A DNA stretch of 9,209 nucleotides from assembly GCA_021200345.1 (NCBI GenBank), contig JAJQGR010000082.1:1-9209 (forward strand), written 5' to 3'. Made by a program: the position numbers and the translations under genes. Position 1 is the first letter of the stretch. Every line of letters starts with the position of its first letter. This DNA is from Lachnospiraceae bacterium. Lineage in GTDB: Bacteria > Bacillota > Clostridia > Lachnospirales > Lachnospiraceae. Below the pieces are notes generated by a model. The model searched no databases and was not told where the DNA came from. It was given only the letters and a program-made list of their open reading frames with translations. This document shows positions 1 through 6,403 of the stretch, piece after piece.

Positions 1-317
1 GCAAAATCACTGACAAAGCCTTCCTCTTCCAGCGCCAGTTCAAAGGCCGGGGTTGCGGCCAACGCCTGGCCTCCCTGAGAAACCTCCACAATACGATAAG
101 TCTGTTCTTTCCCCTCCGCCATTTTCAGAGCCAGAAGCCCATACAGACCGTTTTCGCTGCTGTCCAGCCCGATAAAAGTGCTTCCGTTCTCCACAGTATT
201 GCTCAGCAGCATAAACTGAGGAACCTGGTCAATCAGGCTTCCCCCCGACAGGCTCCTCAGGGCAGCTGCCGCCAGCAGCCAGAGACAGCAGAGTAGAATT
301 GTCACTCTTCTTTTCAT
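1..317 (-). CDS. Partial membrane-anchored or secreted protein, unknown function
   Basis: This is the N-terminal 105 residues of a gene that runs off the left edge. The family is not recognised. It begins MKRRVTILLCCLWLLAAAAL, a short positive stretch followed by a hydrophobic segment at about residues 5-20, so I read it as a signal peptide or signal anchor with the rest outside the cytoplasmic membrane. The visible part after that is soluble, with the pattern TFIGLDSSENGLYGLLAL at about residues 49-66. The ATG is preceded by GGAGGGAG at 324-331 with 6 bases of spacing. That site starts directly at the upstream gene's stop codon, leaving a 14-base gap, so the two genes are very probably co-transcribed and translationally close. 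The role is unknown. Its place next to another membrane protein suggests a shared envelope-linked task, which is inference. Confidence 0.72.
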   Translation of the reverse strand, partial: MKRRVTILLCCLWLLAAAALRSLSGGSLIDQVPQFMLLSNTVENGSTFIGLDSSENGLYGLLALKMAEGKEQTYRIVEVSQGGQALAATPAFELALEEEGFVSDF

Positions 318-331
318 TTGTCTCTCCCTCC

Positions 332-1177
332 TTATCCTGTCAGTGTTTCTGTTCCAATTGTCTTAAATCCATTAAATAAAAGCCTGAGCCATGGAATATC
401 CCCAAAGAGCAGCTGAGTAATCAGGGATGCCAGCACAATCACCACCAGAACCACACACAGATACAGTAAAATTCTGAAAACCAGATCCTGCCTGCGGATA
501 AACCAGGCTTTGATCCGCTGAATTATGCCTTTCTTTTTTTCAGGCGCGGCCGCGATCCGTATGTCCTTGTACAACTCCGTAAAAGAGGAATAGCTTCTTC
601 TGTCGATTTTCTTTTCCAGAAGCTGGTAGCTGAACGCCTTTCCGGAGGCCTTGGAGCTTAACAGCTTCCTCAGAATCTGCGCGCATTCCACCGCGCAGTC
701 TCTCTCCGTTTTGGTAATATCCAGTTCCTTTAAGTCTGTCTGATATCCAAGATAAACGGAATGATCCTTGGAAAGATTCAGCTGTCCCTGCCTTAAAATC
801 AGGTAAAGAAGCGGCCAGGGAAGGCCGGAGATCATACAGGCCATAATGACCTGCTCACAGATCGTCTCACACTCCGGCAGAGTGTAAAATCTCCCCGTGT
901 AAAAGTCAGAAAGCGGTCTCTCCTGCTTATATTCAAATACCATGCAGAAGATACCCTGATCCGAAAAGCTGTGCACACATACATTCCTGTCTGATGTACC
1001 GGACAAACGAAACATCTCCAGACAGCGCTTTACAGTCTCATGATCTCTGACCGCCAGCACCGTATATAATGTTCCCGCAGCGGAATTTAAGTCACGGCAG
1101 ACCAGAACGTCGTTGACTGTATTCGATTTTATGGTCCGGACGCATAAAAGTCTCATCAACTGCGACTGATAGATCAT
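332..1177 (-). CDS. Membrane-anchored protein with possible degenerate protein-kinase fold
   Basis: The product is 281 residues. I chose the ATG at 1177 because GGAGGAG at 1188-1194 sits 10 bases upstream; the in-frame TTG at 1186 lies only one base from that site. Residues about 1-200 are soluble. They loosely recall a Ser/Thr kinase: a strand with TVLAVRDHE (VAVK-like, lysine replaced), a hinge-like MVFEYKQERPLSDFY, and a NLSKDHSVYLGYQTDL segment where a catalytic loop and DFG would fall. No HRD or DFG motif is visible, so any kinase activity is doubtful. A basic stretch (PEKKKGIIQRIKAWFIRR) precedes one strong transmembrane helix at about residues 236-258, followed by a short tail of about 23 residues. 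This topology suggests a cytoplasmic domain tethered to the membrane. It lies 42 bases after the 601-residue gene and 14 before the next. The kinase resemblance is weak inference; the membrane segment is clear. Confidence 0.7.
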   Translation of the reverse strand: MIYQSQLMRLLCVRTIKSNTVNDVLVCRDLNSAAGTLYTVLAVRDHETVKRCLEMFRLSGTSDRNVCVHSFSDQGIFCMVFEYKQERPLSDFYTGRFYTLPECETICEQVIMACMISGLPWPLLYLILRQGQLNLSKDHSVYLGYQTDLKELDITKTERDCAVECAQILRKLLSSKASGKAFSYQLLEKKIDRRSYSSFTELYKDIRIAAAPEKKKGIIQRIKAWFIRRQDLVFRILLYLCVVLVVIVLASLITQLLFGDIPWLRLLFNGFKTIGTETLTG

Positions 1178-1187
1178 GTCTGCCAAT

Positions 1188-1194
1188 CTCCTCC
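1188..1194 (-). promoter_or_regulatory. Ribosome binding site that decides the start at 1177
   Basis: The minus strand reads GGAGGAG here, 10 bases before ATG (1177-1175). An in-frame TTG at 1186-1184 would leave only one base of spacing, so the ATG is the better start and the protein loses three N-terminal residues compared with the longest reading frame. Confidence 0.6.
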
Positions 1195-1219
1195 ACTGTG
1201 ATCCGCCAAACTGTTTCCG

Positions 1220-3025
1220 TTATTTTTCGGGATCCGTTCCTTCTTTCCTGACGATTGCGTAGGCGTAGGTACAGATTACCGGCATATCCACGCAGTAAAC
1301 GCGGATTTCATAGACGCCCTCTTTGGACGGAGAGGTATATACACCGTCGGATGTGATCTCCCCGCTTCCCGGTTCCGTCATCTCATAAGCAATGCTGCAA
1401 GCTTCCATATTGTTGTAGCGCACATGGAAATAATGATTCTCCCGCACGCCCATCACCACCGTAGGCGTATCCACGGAAATGCTCTTTCCGCTGTAGCTTT
1501 CCACAAGCCCCAGGTCATTGCCCGCCGGGAAGCGGATTGCCACCCACCGGTAGGTCAGTGACAGATAGCTGACGTTTTCCAGAAGCTTTGCCGCCACAAT
1601 AAAGCTGCCCTTGTCCGTCATGACCTTTACAGCCGTTTCCACATCCACCGCAGACGTCTGTTCCTTGTCAAACAGCTTTGGATTTCCATAAACCGTATTT
1701 CTGGAATTCATTCCCAGAGCCGGATCCTCAGCGATATATTCATATCCGATTTCCACATACACATTCCCCTTACCCAGGCCGTGCATGATCTCACCGGAGT
1801 AACGGATATCGCCTCTGCGGGCATTTTCTCCCAGAGGAATTTCCAGCACGCCGGAAGCGGCTTCAATGGCTCTTCCCTGCCAGGAGGACTGTCCGGATGC
1901 TTTGAGCCTGGCCGCACCGGGCGCCGCCGATTTATAGATATCCGCCTCCTTGGAAAAATATTCCAGATACCTGGTGCGCAGCCGGTCCTGAGCTGGGGCC
2001 TGTATGTAGCTCTTAACGCCCTTTTCCAGGATTTCCTCAATAATATATGCGTTCTGGGTTCTTGTCAGCTTCAGATCCGCCAGACAGACATAATCCTTGA
2101 CGTCTCCCATGCTCTTCATCTCCAGGCTGATATGCCCGATCTCCTGGCTTACCAGATCCTGGGGCCTCATGTCCGTCAGCGATACTGTCAGAGCACAGCC
2201 GGAGGGAGTCTCTTCCTCTTCCCCGTCTATGGTGACCCGGGCCGCACCGCTCTCCACCACAATGCTGGTTTCCAGCACCGGCGTGTTCTGGGCATGCAGC
2301 CAGTATTCCCTGGTCACGCACTCCCCTTCGGCTAAAGACACATCTTTCATCCCGATCTTCAGCTCATGAGTGGCATCCGGCGTGAGGAAAACAGGCGTCT
2401 GCAGGATCGCCCGGTAGGTCAGCTTTTTATTTTCCGCGGAATTTTTTTCCGCGGAAAGCTCCAGCTTCACATTTCTGCCCCTGCAGACAGTTGCCGGCAT
2501 GGTCAGCCTGACGGTAAAATCCTCATTTTCAAAAAGAACAATGCTGGTGAAGAACTCGCTCTCCATCTCATATTCCGCCGCGTCGTCCTCTTTATCCATC
2601 AAAAACAGGTCGTAGGATTCACTGATCCGGTTATATTCATAATCCTGTTCCCCGTCCTTTTCTCCCTGGTTTGGCGTATAAACCGTATGAACCGGATCCT
2701 CCCGGTAGCGAAGGCACAGACACGCTTCATCCGTCTTCAGGGTATCAAAGCCTTCAATGGCGGACAGCCGTTTTACCACAGAGGACTCCACCACGATCTC
2801 CCGTCCCAATCCGTCGATAGCCGCACCGCTCTCCACCAGAATGGAAAGATCATCCAGACTGAAAACACCGCAGCCACAGACGATACCGGCGCCGTACATC
2901 AGATTATTGATAAATCTGCGCTTATTATTAAAATAAGTCTGCTCCGCCCAAAAATCCGAGGATGTGAGCATTTTCCCGGAATAATAACGGTTTCTTTCAA
3001 ATGGATACAGCTTTGTATTCTTCAT
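1220..3025 (-). CDS. Contractile-injection-system-associated-like protein with C-terminal Ig-like domain
   Basis: The product is 601 residues with no signal peptide or membrane segment. The N-terminus has a striking motif: FERNRYYSGKMLTSSDFWAE at residues 9-28, then QTYFNNKRR (29-37) and NNLMYGAGIVCGCGV (40-54). A beta-rich LVESGAAIDGLGREIVVE follows at about 63-80. I associate the pattern Y-F/Y-x-G-K-L/M-L-T-x-x-D-F-x-x-E-Q-x-Y, K-R-R, G-x-G-(I/V)-V-x-G with proteins encoded in phage-tail-like or extracellular contractile injection system loci; this is recalled, not searched. The middle is mostly beta-strand-like with acidic loops. Residues about 515-596 (GEITSDGVYTSPSKEGVYEI and a later YAYAIV strand) look like a bacterial Ig-like domain. 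The start overlaps the upstream stop as ATGA, with GGGAGG about 11 bases upstream, which indicates translational coupling. Exact function is unknown; a structural or baseplate-attached role is inferred. Confidence 0.72.
   Translation of the reverse strand: MKNTKLYPFERNRYYSGKMLTSSDFWAEQTYFNNKRRFINNLMYGAGIVCGCGVFSLDDLSILVESGAAIDGLGREIVVESSVVKRLSAIEGFDTLKTDEACLCLRYREDPVHTVYTPNQGEKDGEQDYEYNRISESYDLFLMDKEDDAAEYEMESEFFTSIVLFENEDFTVRLTMPATVCRGRNVKLELSAEKNSAENKKLTYRAILQTPVFLTPDATHELKIGMKDVSLAEGECVTREYWLHAQNTPVLETSIVVESGAARVTIDGEEEETPSGCALTVSLTDMRPQDLVSQEIGHISLEMKSMGDVKDYVCLADLKLTRTQNAYIIEEILEKGVKSYIQAPAQDRLRTRYLEYFSKEADIYKSAAPGAARLKASGQSSWQGRAIEAASGVLEIPLGENARRGDIRYSGEIMHGLGKGNVYVEIGYEYIAEDPALGMNSRNTVYGNPKLFDKEQTSAVDVETAVKVMTDKGSFIVAAKLLENVSYLSLTYRWVAIRFPAGNDLGLVESYSGKSISVDTPTVVMGVRENHYFHVRYNNMEACSIAYEMTEPGSGEITSDGVYTSPSKEGVYEIRVYCVDMPVICTYAYAIVRKEGTDPEK
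2432..2456 (-). repeat. In-frame 15-base duplication with two CCGCGG palindromes
   Basis: The 10-base palindrome TTCCGCGGAA occurs at 2432-2441 and again at 2447-2456, exactly 15 bases apart. The unit lies inside the 601-residue gene and encodes Ser-Ala-Glu-Lys-Asn followed by Ser-Ala-Glu-Asn. It looks like a small tandem duplication in a loop. A run of seven A (coding strand) between the copies could promote slippage. Confidence 0.6.
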
Positions 3026-3357
3026 AATGTGATCGTCCTCCCGCGATTCTCTTTGCTATTTGTTTTATTGGCCCACAGCCTTTTCTTTTGTCGGCATGCT
3101 CCCAGCAGCGCATGAGGGGCAATGGGCTCAAAAAAGCGGCAGGAACCGCAGTCATTGCAGCGCTGCGGCTCATCCCATTCTCCAAATGGGCAGGCGTCTT
3201 CAACGGAATGCATGATCGGACAGCCCTCCGTCGTCCAGGCCGGATCCTCATTAAAATTCCGATATTCCTCGATATACATCTGCGCCAGCTCATCATAAAA
3301 CATGGGAATGTCCAGTATCGCTCCCTCAAATTCATAATGTCTGGATTTCTTTTCCAT
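3022..3357 (-). CDS. Small cysteine-rich protein, possible metal or Fe-S binder
   Basis: The product is 111 residues from the ATG at 3357, which has GGGGGA at 3365-3370 with 7 bases of spacing. A GTG at 3372 would extend it by five residues but overlaps that site, so I prefer the ATG. There are six cysteines at residues 46, 56, 67, 70, 73 and 88; the core CNDCGSC (67-73) has the CxxCxxC spacing typical of metal or iron-sulfur ligation. The first 40 residues are acidic and probably helical (FYDELAQMYIEEY). The C-terminus is basic and probably disordered. No signal peptide is present, so it is likely cytoplasmic. It is the first gene of the left operon, and its TGA overlaps the next ATG (ATGA), so the two products are likely made in a fixed ratio. 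The family is not recognised; metal binding is inferred from cysteine spacing only. Confidence 0.72.
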   Translation of the reverse strand: MEKKSRHYEFEGAILDIPMFYDELAQMYIEEYRNFNEDPAWTTEGCPIMHSVEDACPFGEWDEPQRCNDCGSCRFFEPIAPHALLGACRQKKRLWANKTNSKENRGRTITL

Positions 3358-3364
3358 TTGCCAT

Positions 3365-3370
3365 TCCCCC
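3365..3370 (-). promoter_or_regulatory. Ribosome binding site deciding the start of the cysteine-rich gene
   Basis: The minus strand reads GGGGGA, 7 bases before the ATG at 3357. The alternative GTG at 3372-3370 overlaps it and has no good site of its own. Confidence 0.55.
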
Positions 3371-3439
3371 ACCGTTCAAATCATTGATTCTTCCACGAAT
3401 TTTCACTGGCCCCGCGCCGGATTTCCCTTAACATTGACA

Positions 3440-3445
3440 ATTATA
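3440..3445 (-). promoter_or_regulatory. Candidate extended -10 promoter of the left operon
   Basis: The minus strand has TATAAT here, preceded by TGT, giving the extended -10 form TGnTATAAT. The -35 region at 17-base spacing (GTTCAA) is poor, which an extended -10 can compensate for. The predicted start would leave a leader of roughly 75 bases before the ATG at 3357. A second, weaker option is TTGACT at 3480-3485, but its -10 at 17 bases (AATGAA) is poor. Confidence 0.5.
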
Positions 3446-3495
3446 ACATCCCGTTTTTCATTTGAACCCACCCAAAATCAGTCAAAAAAAGGTGG

Positions 3496-3509
3496 GGAAC
3501 ATTTGTTCG
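3496..3509 (-). promoter_or_regulatory. LexA (SOS) box candidate
   Basis: The minus strand reads CGAACAAATGTTCC, a perfect fit to the Bacillus-type LexA/DinR consensus CGAACRNRYGTTYC, with the inverted arms GAACA and TGTTC separated by two bases. It lies in the intergenic region upstream of the left operon and just downstream of the terminator of the preceding regulator gene. It is about 50 bases upstream of the extended -10 and 10 bases upstream of a TTGACT element. The distance to the best -10 is larger than in a classic LexA-repressed promoter, which lowers confidence in function though not in the match. Confidence 0.55.
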
Positions 3510-3518
3510 CCTTTCAGA

Positions 3519-3556
3519 AAATAAAAAAAGCCCTGCATCGTTCAAACGATACAGGG
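3519..3556 (-). terminator. Intrinsic terminator after the LuxR-type regulator gene
   Basis: On the minus strand CCCTGTATCGTT pairs with AACGATGCAGGG (3531-3556; one G-U pair), with a very short apical loop, followed directly by CTTTTTTTATTTT. It begins about 24 bases after the stop codon at 3580 and separates the middle unit from the left operon. Confidence 0.9.
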
Positions 3557-3579
3557 TATGCGCGCGGACTGCCAGACAT

Positions 3580-4659
3580 TCAGCGCAGCATATATTTTTT
3601 TAGATCACTCTTTTTTTCGATTCCAAGCTTTCCGATCACCGCTCCCATATGAAACTTCACCGTGTTGACCGAAATTCCCATGTGGCTGGCGATCTCCTGA
3701 TATGTCCAGCCTCTGGCTGTCAGCATGGCAATGGCAAATTCCGTTGTGGTCAGATTATTTGCCACATCATCACCGGTATCCGGATTGTGAACCTTGCGCC
3801 AGCCGCTGGAAAAGCTGTATGTAATGCCGATGATCCGTTTGAAATCCTCCGGCCAGTTCTTTTTCAGGGTGGCTTCCAGGACGCCGCCCAAAAGCCCGTG
3901 ATGCTCGCCGAATGCCTCAATCAGACCGTCAGGCCGGGCTACCTCCCAGGCCAAAAGCATCTGCTCTTTCGCTTCCTCTGATTTTTTCAGACTCATATAA
4001 TCCATGACCATTACCAGTCTGAGATAGATCGTGGGAATGGGGTACAGCTCCGGCTCAAAAGCCAGCGCAGTCTGGGCGATTCCGATGCTCCTGCCGTAGT
4101 CTCCCTGAAGATAAGCGTAATGCGCCATCACGTAGCTGTAAAAGAAACGAAGACCGGACGGCAGCAAATTCATGAGCTCCGGATCACAGGCCAGCTCCTC
4201 TTTCATCGGCATATGAAGCAGCACCGCCGATGTGACGGAAACAAAGGAACACATTGCCTTCAGCTCCGGCAGCTCATTCTCCTCCCCATTGATCTTTTCA
4301 AAGGTCCTTTTCACCTCAGTCAGCGCATGGCGCGCCAGATGAATATTATCCGTGGCAAGATTGGCAAAAGCGTAAACAAGACAGGCTGACAGGCGCATGC
4401 CCGTATCCCTGCTTGCCAGATATGGCTCCATCTCTCTGGCCACTTCCTCCGGCCGGCCGCTGAAATAATAATACTCTCCCATGGCAATTTCGCGTCTGTT
4501 TATATCCTCCATGGCCTGAACGGTCTTAAGGCAGCTGCCCGGAAGGAAGGCGCTGTTAATCAATGGCAATAGTATATGGCTCTCCGTTTCCGACGCCCCG
4601 CCTGAATGAGAATCCGGCTCTTTTGTATTTGCTGTTTCCCGCATATCCTCTGTTTTCAT
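3580..4659 (-). CDS. TPR-like regulator with C-terminal LuxR-type helix-turn-helix
   Basis: The product is 359 residues. The last 57 (about 303-359) form a LuxR/FixJ-type DNA-binding domain: LTTTEFAIAMLTARGWTYQE, then IASHMGISVNTVKFHMGAVI and GKLGIEKKSDLKKYML, with the recognition helix around SVNTVKFHM. Residues about 40-290 are helical and repeat-like, with pairs of the type GEYYYFSGRPEEVAREMEPY and AYLQGDYGRSIGIAQTALAF, resembling the TPR-like part of MalT-type regulators. The ATP-binding P-loop of MalT/LAL proteins is absent, as are a response-regulator receiver domain and an autoinducer domain, so its signal is unknown. The ATG has GGAGC 8 bases upstream. It follows the ABC permease gene in the same direction after 90 bases that contain a candidate promoter. 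It may control the transporter, the left operon or itself; none of these is shown by the sequence. Confidence 0.88.
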   Translation of the reverse strand: MKTEDMRETANTKEPDSHSGGASETESHILLPLINSAFLPGSCLKTVQAMEDINRREIAMGEYYYFSGRPEEVAREMEPYLASRDTGMRLSACLVYAFANLATDNIHLARHALTEVKRTFEKINGEENELPELKAMCSFVSVTSAVLLHMPMKEELACDPELMNLLPSGLRFFYSYVMAHYAYLQGDYGRSIGIAQTALAFEPELYPIPTIYLRLVMVMDYMSLKKSEEAKEQMLLAWEVARPDGLIEAFGEHHGLLGGVLEATLKKNWPEDFKRIIGITYSFSSGWRKVHNPDTGDDVANNLTTTEFAIAMLTARGWTYQEIASHMGISVNTVKFHMGAVIGKLGIEKKSDLKKYMLR

Positions 4660-4715
4660 AAAAGCTGCTCCGATCTATTGTAAAAACATATATGAAAAAT
4701 TCACATCCATCGATT

Positions 4716-4744
4716 ATTTTACGCCTTTCGCTTTCAGTATGCAA
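4716..4744 (-). promoter_or_regulatory. Candidate promoter of the LuxR-type regulator gene
   Basis: The minus strand shows TTGCAT (4739-4744), exactly 17 bases, then TAAAAT (4716-4721). The -10 matches consensus at five of six positions but the -35 at only three. The leader would be about 50 bases. No terminator separates the permease gene from the regulator, so read-through from the transporter unit is also likely. Confidence 0.45.
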
Positions 4745-4749
4745 GAAAA

Positions 4750-5583
4750 TTATTTCAGGTTTTCAATCCCTGTCTTCCTGTAATACCTGTGCTCTGCCCA
4801 TTGCAGAATCTGATACATGAGCATGGCCAGAATACACAGCAGCAGAATCGATGTGATCACCATATCCAGCTGGAAGACCTGCGTGCCATAGATGATCAGA
4901 TACCCCAGACCCACTCTGCCGGCAAAGAACTCGCCGATGACCACGCCCACCAGCGCCAATCCGATATTAACCTTCATCACGCTGAAAATGTTGGGGATTC
5001 CGGAGGGAAGTACCACTTTGGTCAGCACATCCCGCTTCCTGCCGCCAAGGCAGCGCACCAGCAGGATCTTTTCCTCATCCGTCTCCCTGAAACCGCTGTA
5101 GAGACTGATGATGCTGCCAAAAAGCGCCACAGAGACTCCGGCCGCAATGATGGCCTTCGCACCAGTGCCGATCCAGACAATGATCAGGGGGGCCAGCGCG
5201 GATTTTGGCAGGGAATTGAGCACCACTAAAAAGGGCTCCAGAATCCGGCTCAGGAAATCGCTCCACCACAGCAGAATCGCCGCTGCCAGGGACAGGGCAA
5301 TGATCAGCGCAAAGCTGAAAAGCACCTCCCCGATGCTGGCCGCCAGATGGACGCCAAGAGTATTGTTCTCCAGCAATTCCATAAAGCACTCCGCTATGAT
5401 CGAAGGGCTGGAGAAGAAAAAGCTGTCAATCAGTCCTGTTTTCGCCGCAATCTCCCACAAAAAGAGAAAAGCGGCCAGAATGAGCAGTCGCAGGGCTGTG
5501 ATCTGATGATGTTTTTTGTGGTGCTCAAGTACGTAACGTTCCTGATCAGACATCTTGGCCCGCGACTTGTGAATTTTTTTCAT
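4750..5583 (-). CDS. ABC transporter permease, nitrate/sulfonate/taurine (SsuC/TauC) type
   Basis: The product is 277 residues, normal for this family. It forms the membrane channel of an importer for a small organic substrate. After a charged N-terminus (residues 1-28) come about six hydrophobic helices: roughly 29-47, 85-107, 117-137, 141-163, 203-221 and 241-260. The EAA-type loop that contacts the ATPase is at about 168-200, with LGGRKRDVLTKVVLPSGIP. The SSPS element after the first helix (58-61) is common in the SsuC/TauC/ThiX group. The start has AAAGGAGGAG at 5591-5600 with 7 bases of spacing and overlaps the ATPase gene by 38 bases, so the pair is translationally linked. The substrate cannot be told: sulfonates, nitrate, or a thiamine or riboflavin precursor all fit, and no substrate-binding protein or biosynthetic gene is adjacent. 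Confidence 0.92.
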   Translation of the reverse strand: MKKIHKSRAKMSDQERYVLEHHKKHHQITALRLLILAAFLFLWEIAAKTGLIDSFFFSSPSIIAECFMELLENNTLGVHLAASIGEVLFSFALIIALSLAAAILLWWSDFLSRILEPFLVVLNSLPKSALAPLIIVWIGTGAKAIIAAGVSVALFGSIISLYSGFRETDEEKILLVRCLGGRKRDVLTKVVLPSGIPNIFSVMKVNIGLALVGVVIGEFFAGRVGLGYLIIYGTQVFQLDMVITSILLLCILAMLMYQILQWAEHRYYRKTGIENLK

Positions 5584-6331
5584 TGTCAGTCTCCTCCTTT
5601 AAATCCTCCCACAGCATATTAAAATAACCGTTAAATTCCGGCGCATTTCTTGCGGACAGCAGATCGTCCCCGCTTTTCGTCAGATGAACCGTCACATCCC
5701 TGATCAGATGGGCCGGACGAGAGCTGAGCACCAGCACTCTGTCGCCAAGACTGATGGCTTCCTGCAAATCATGTGTGATCAAAATTGCTGTTTTTTCCTG
5801 TTCCCGGATGATGTGGGTAATTTCGTCAGACACCCGAAGCCTGGTCTGAAAGTCCAGGGCGCTGAAAGGCTCATCTAAAAGCAGCAGCTCCGGATTCATG
5901 ATCAGGGTTCTGATCAGCGCTGCCCGCTGTCTCATACCGCCGGATAACTCCTGAGGTTTTTTATCCTTAAACTCCCAGAGCCCATATTCTTTTAAAAGTT
6001 CTGTAAGTCGAGTTTTCGTATTATCATCCAAAGTTTTCTGAAGCTCCGGCCCCAGAAGACAGTTCTGCCAGATGGTTCTCCAGTAGAACAGATGATCCTT
6101 CTGCAGCATATAACCAATGATAGGTTTTTTATCAGAATCGTAACGGATTTCACCCTCCTGCGGACTTAATACTCCTGCAGTCAGTGAGAGAATCGTGGAC
6201 TTTCCGCACCCGGAAGGACCCACCATACTCACAAAGCTTTTGGGCTCCACCCGGAAGCATAAGCGGCTTACCGCCCGGGTTTCGCCCTGAAGAGAATGAT
6301 AAGCGAAGGAAACGTTGTCAAAGGTGATCAT
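5546..6331 (-). CDS. ABC transporter ATP-binding protein, SsuB/TauB type
   Basis: The product is 261 residues and powers import through the permease encoded just downstream. All nucleotide-binding motifs are intact: Walker A GPSGCGKST (38-46), Q-loop Q77 in GYMLQKDHLF, signature LSGGMRQR (129-136), Walker B LLLLDEP (149-155), D-loop SALD (157-160) and the switch histidine in ITHD (H187). The sequence style matches the nitrate/sulfonate/taurine subgroup. The C-terminal tail of about 20 residues (ETDNEKNSQVAGQDV) is polar, and its coding DNA holds the strong ribosome binding site of the permease. The start is the ATG at 6331; its ribosome binding site is weak (GGGG about 5 bases upstream) and lies inside an inverted repeat. 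No substrate-binding protein gene precedes it; the upstream gene is an unrelated glycosidase behind a terminator. The partner binding protein is therefore encoded elsewhere or missing. Confidence 0.94.
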   Translation of the reverse strand: MITFDNVSFAYHSLQGETRAVSRLCFRVEPKSFVSMVGPSGCGKSTILSLTAGVLSPQEGEIRYDSDKKPIIGYMLQKDHLFYWRTIWQNCLLGPELQKTLDDNTKTRLTELLKEYGLWEFKDKKPQELSGGMRQRAALIRTLIMNPELLLLDEPFSALDFQTRLRVSDEITHIIREQEKTAILITHDLQEAISLGDRVLVLSSRPAHLIRDVTVHLTKSGDDLLSARNAPEFNGYFNMLWEDLKEETDNEKNSQVAGQDV

Positions 6332-6380
6332 GCCTGCCCCGGTAAATTTCTTTCTTTATTATGGTATGCCCGGGACAGGC
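6332..6380 (-). promoter_or_regulatory. Inverted repeat around the leader of the ABC transporter unit
   Basis: On the minus strand GCCTGTCCCGG (6380-6370) pairs with CCGGGGCAGGC (6342-6332): 11 pairs including one G-U, with a 27-base AT-rich loop. The downstream arm contains the only Shine-Dalgarno-like bases and ends directly before the ATG at 6331. A -10-like CATAAT (6358-6363) lies in the loop. It could be an mRNA hairpin hiding the ribosome binding site, or, if transcription starts in the loop, a DNA operator flanking the promoter. The pairing is seen; the role is inferred. Confidence 0.5.
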
Positions 6381-6403
6381 CGAGTGGGAATCTTTTTGCT
6401 TCC

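Noticed and set aside
2366..3115. 249-residue open frame on the plus strand
   Set aside because: It lies antisense across the N-terminal coding part of the 601-residue gene and into the cysteine-rich gene, its translation is low-complexity without a recognisable domain, and both minus-strand genes have good start signals.
3480..3485. TTGACT as the main -35 element of the left operon
   Set aside because: No acceptable -10 lies 16-18 bases downstream (AATGAA is the best), so the extended -10 at 3440-3445 is preferred, though the element is kept as an alternative.
4556..4744. 62-residue minus-strand open frame between the permease and the regulator genes
   Set aside because: It overlaps the regulator start in another frame and crosses the candidate promoter; nothing supports it as a gene.
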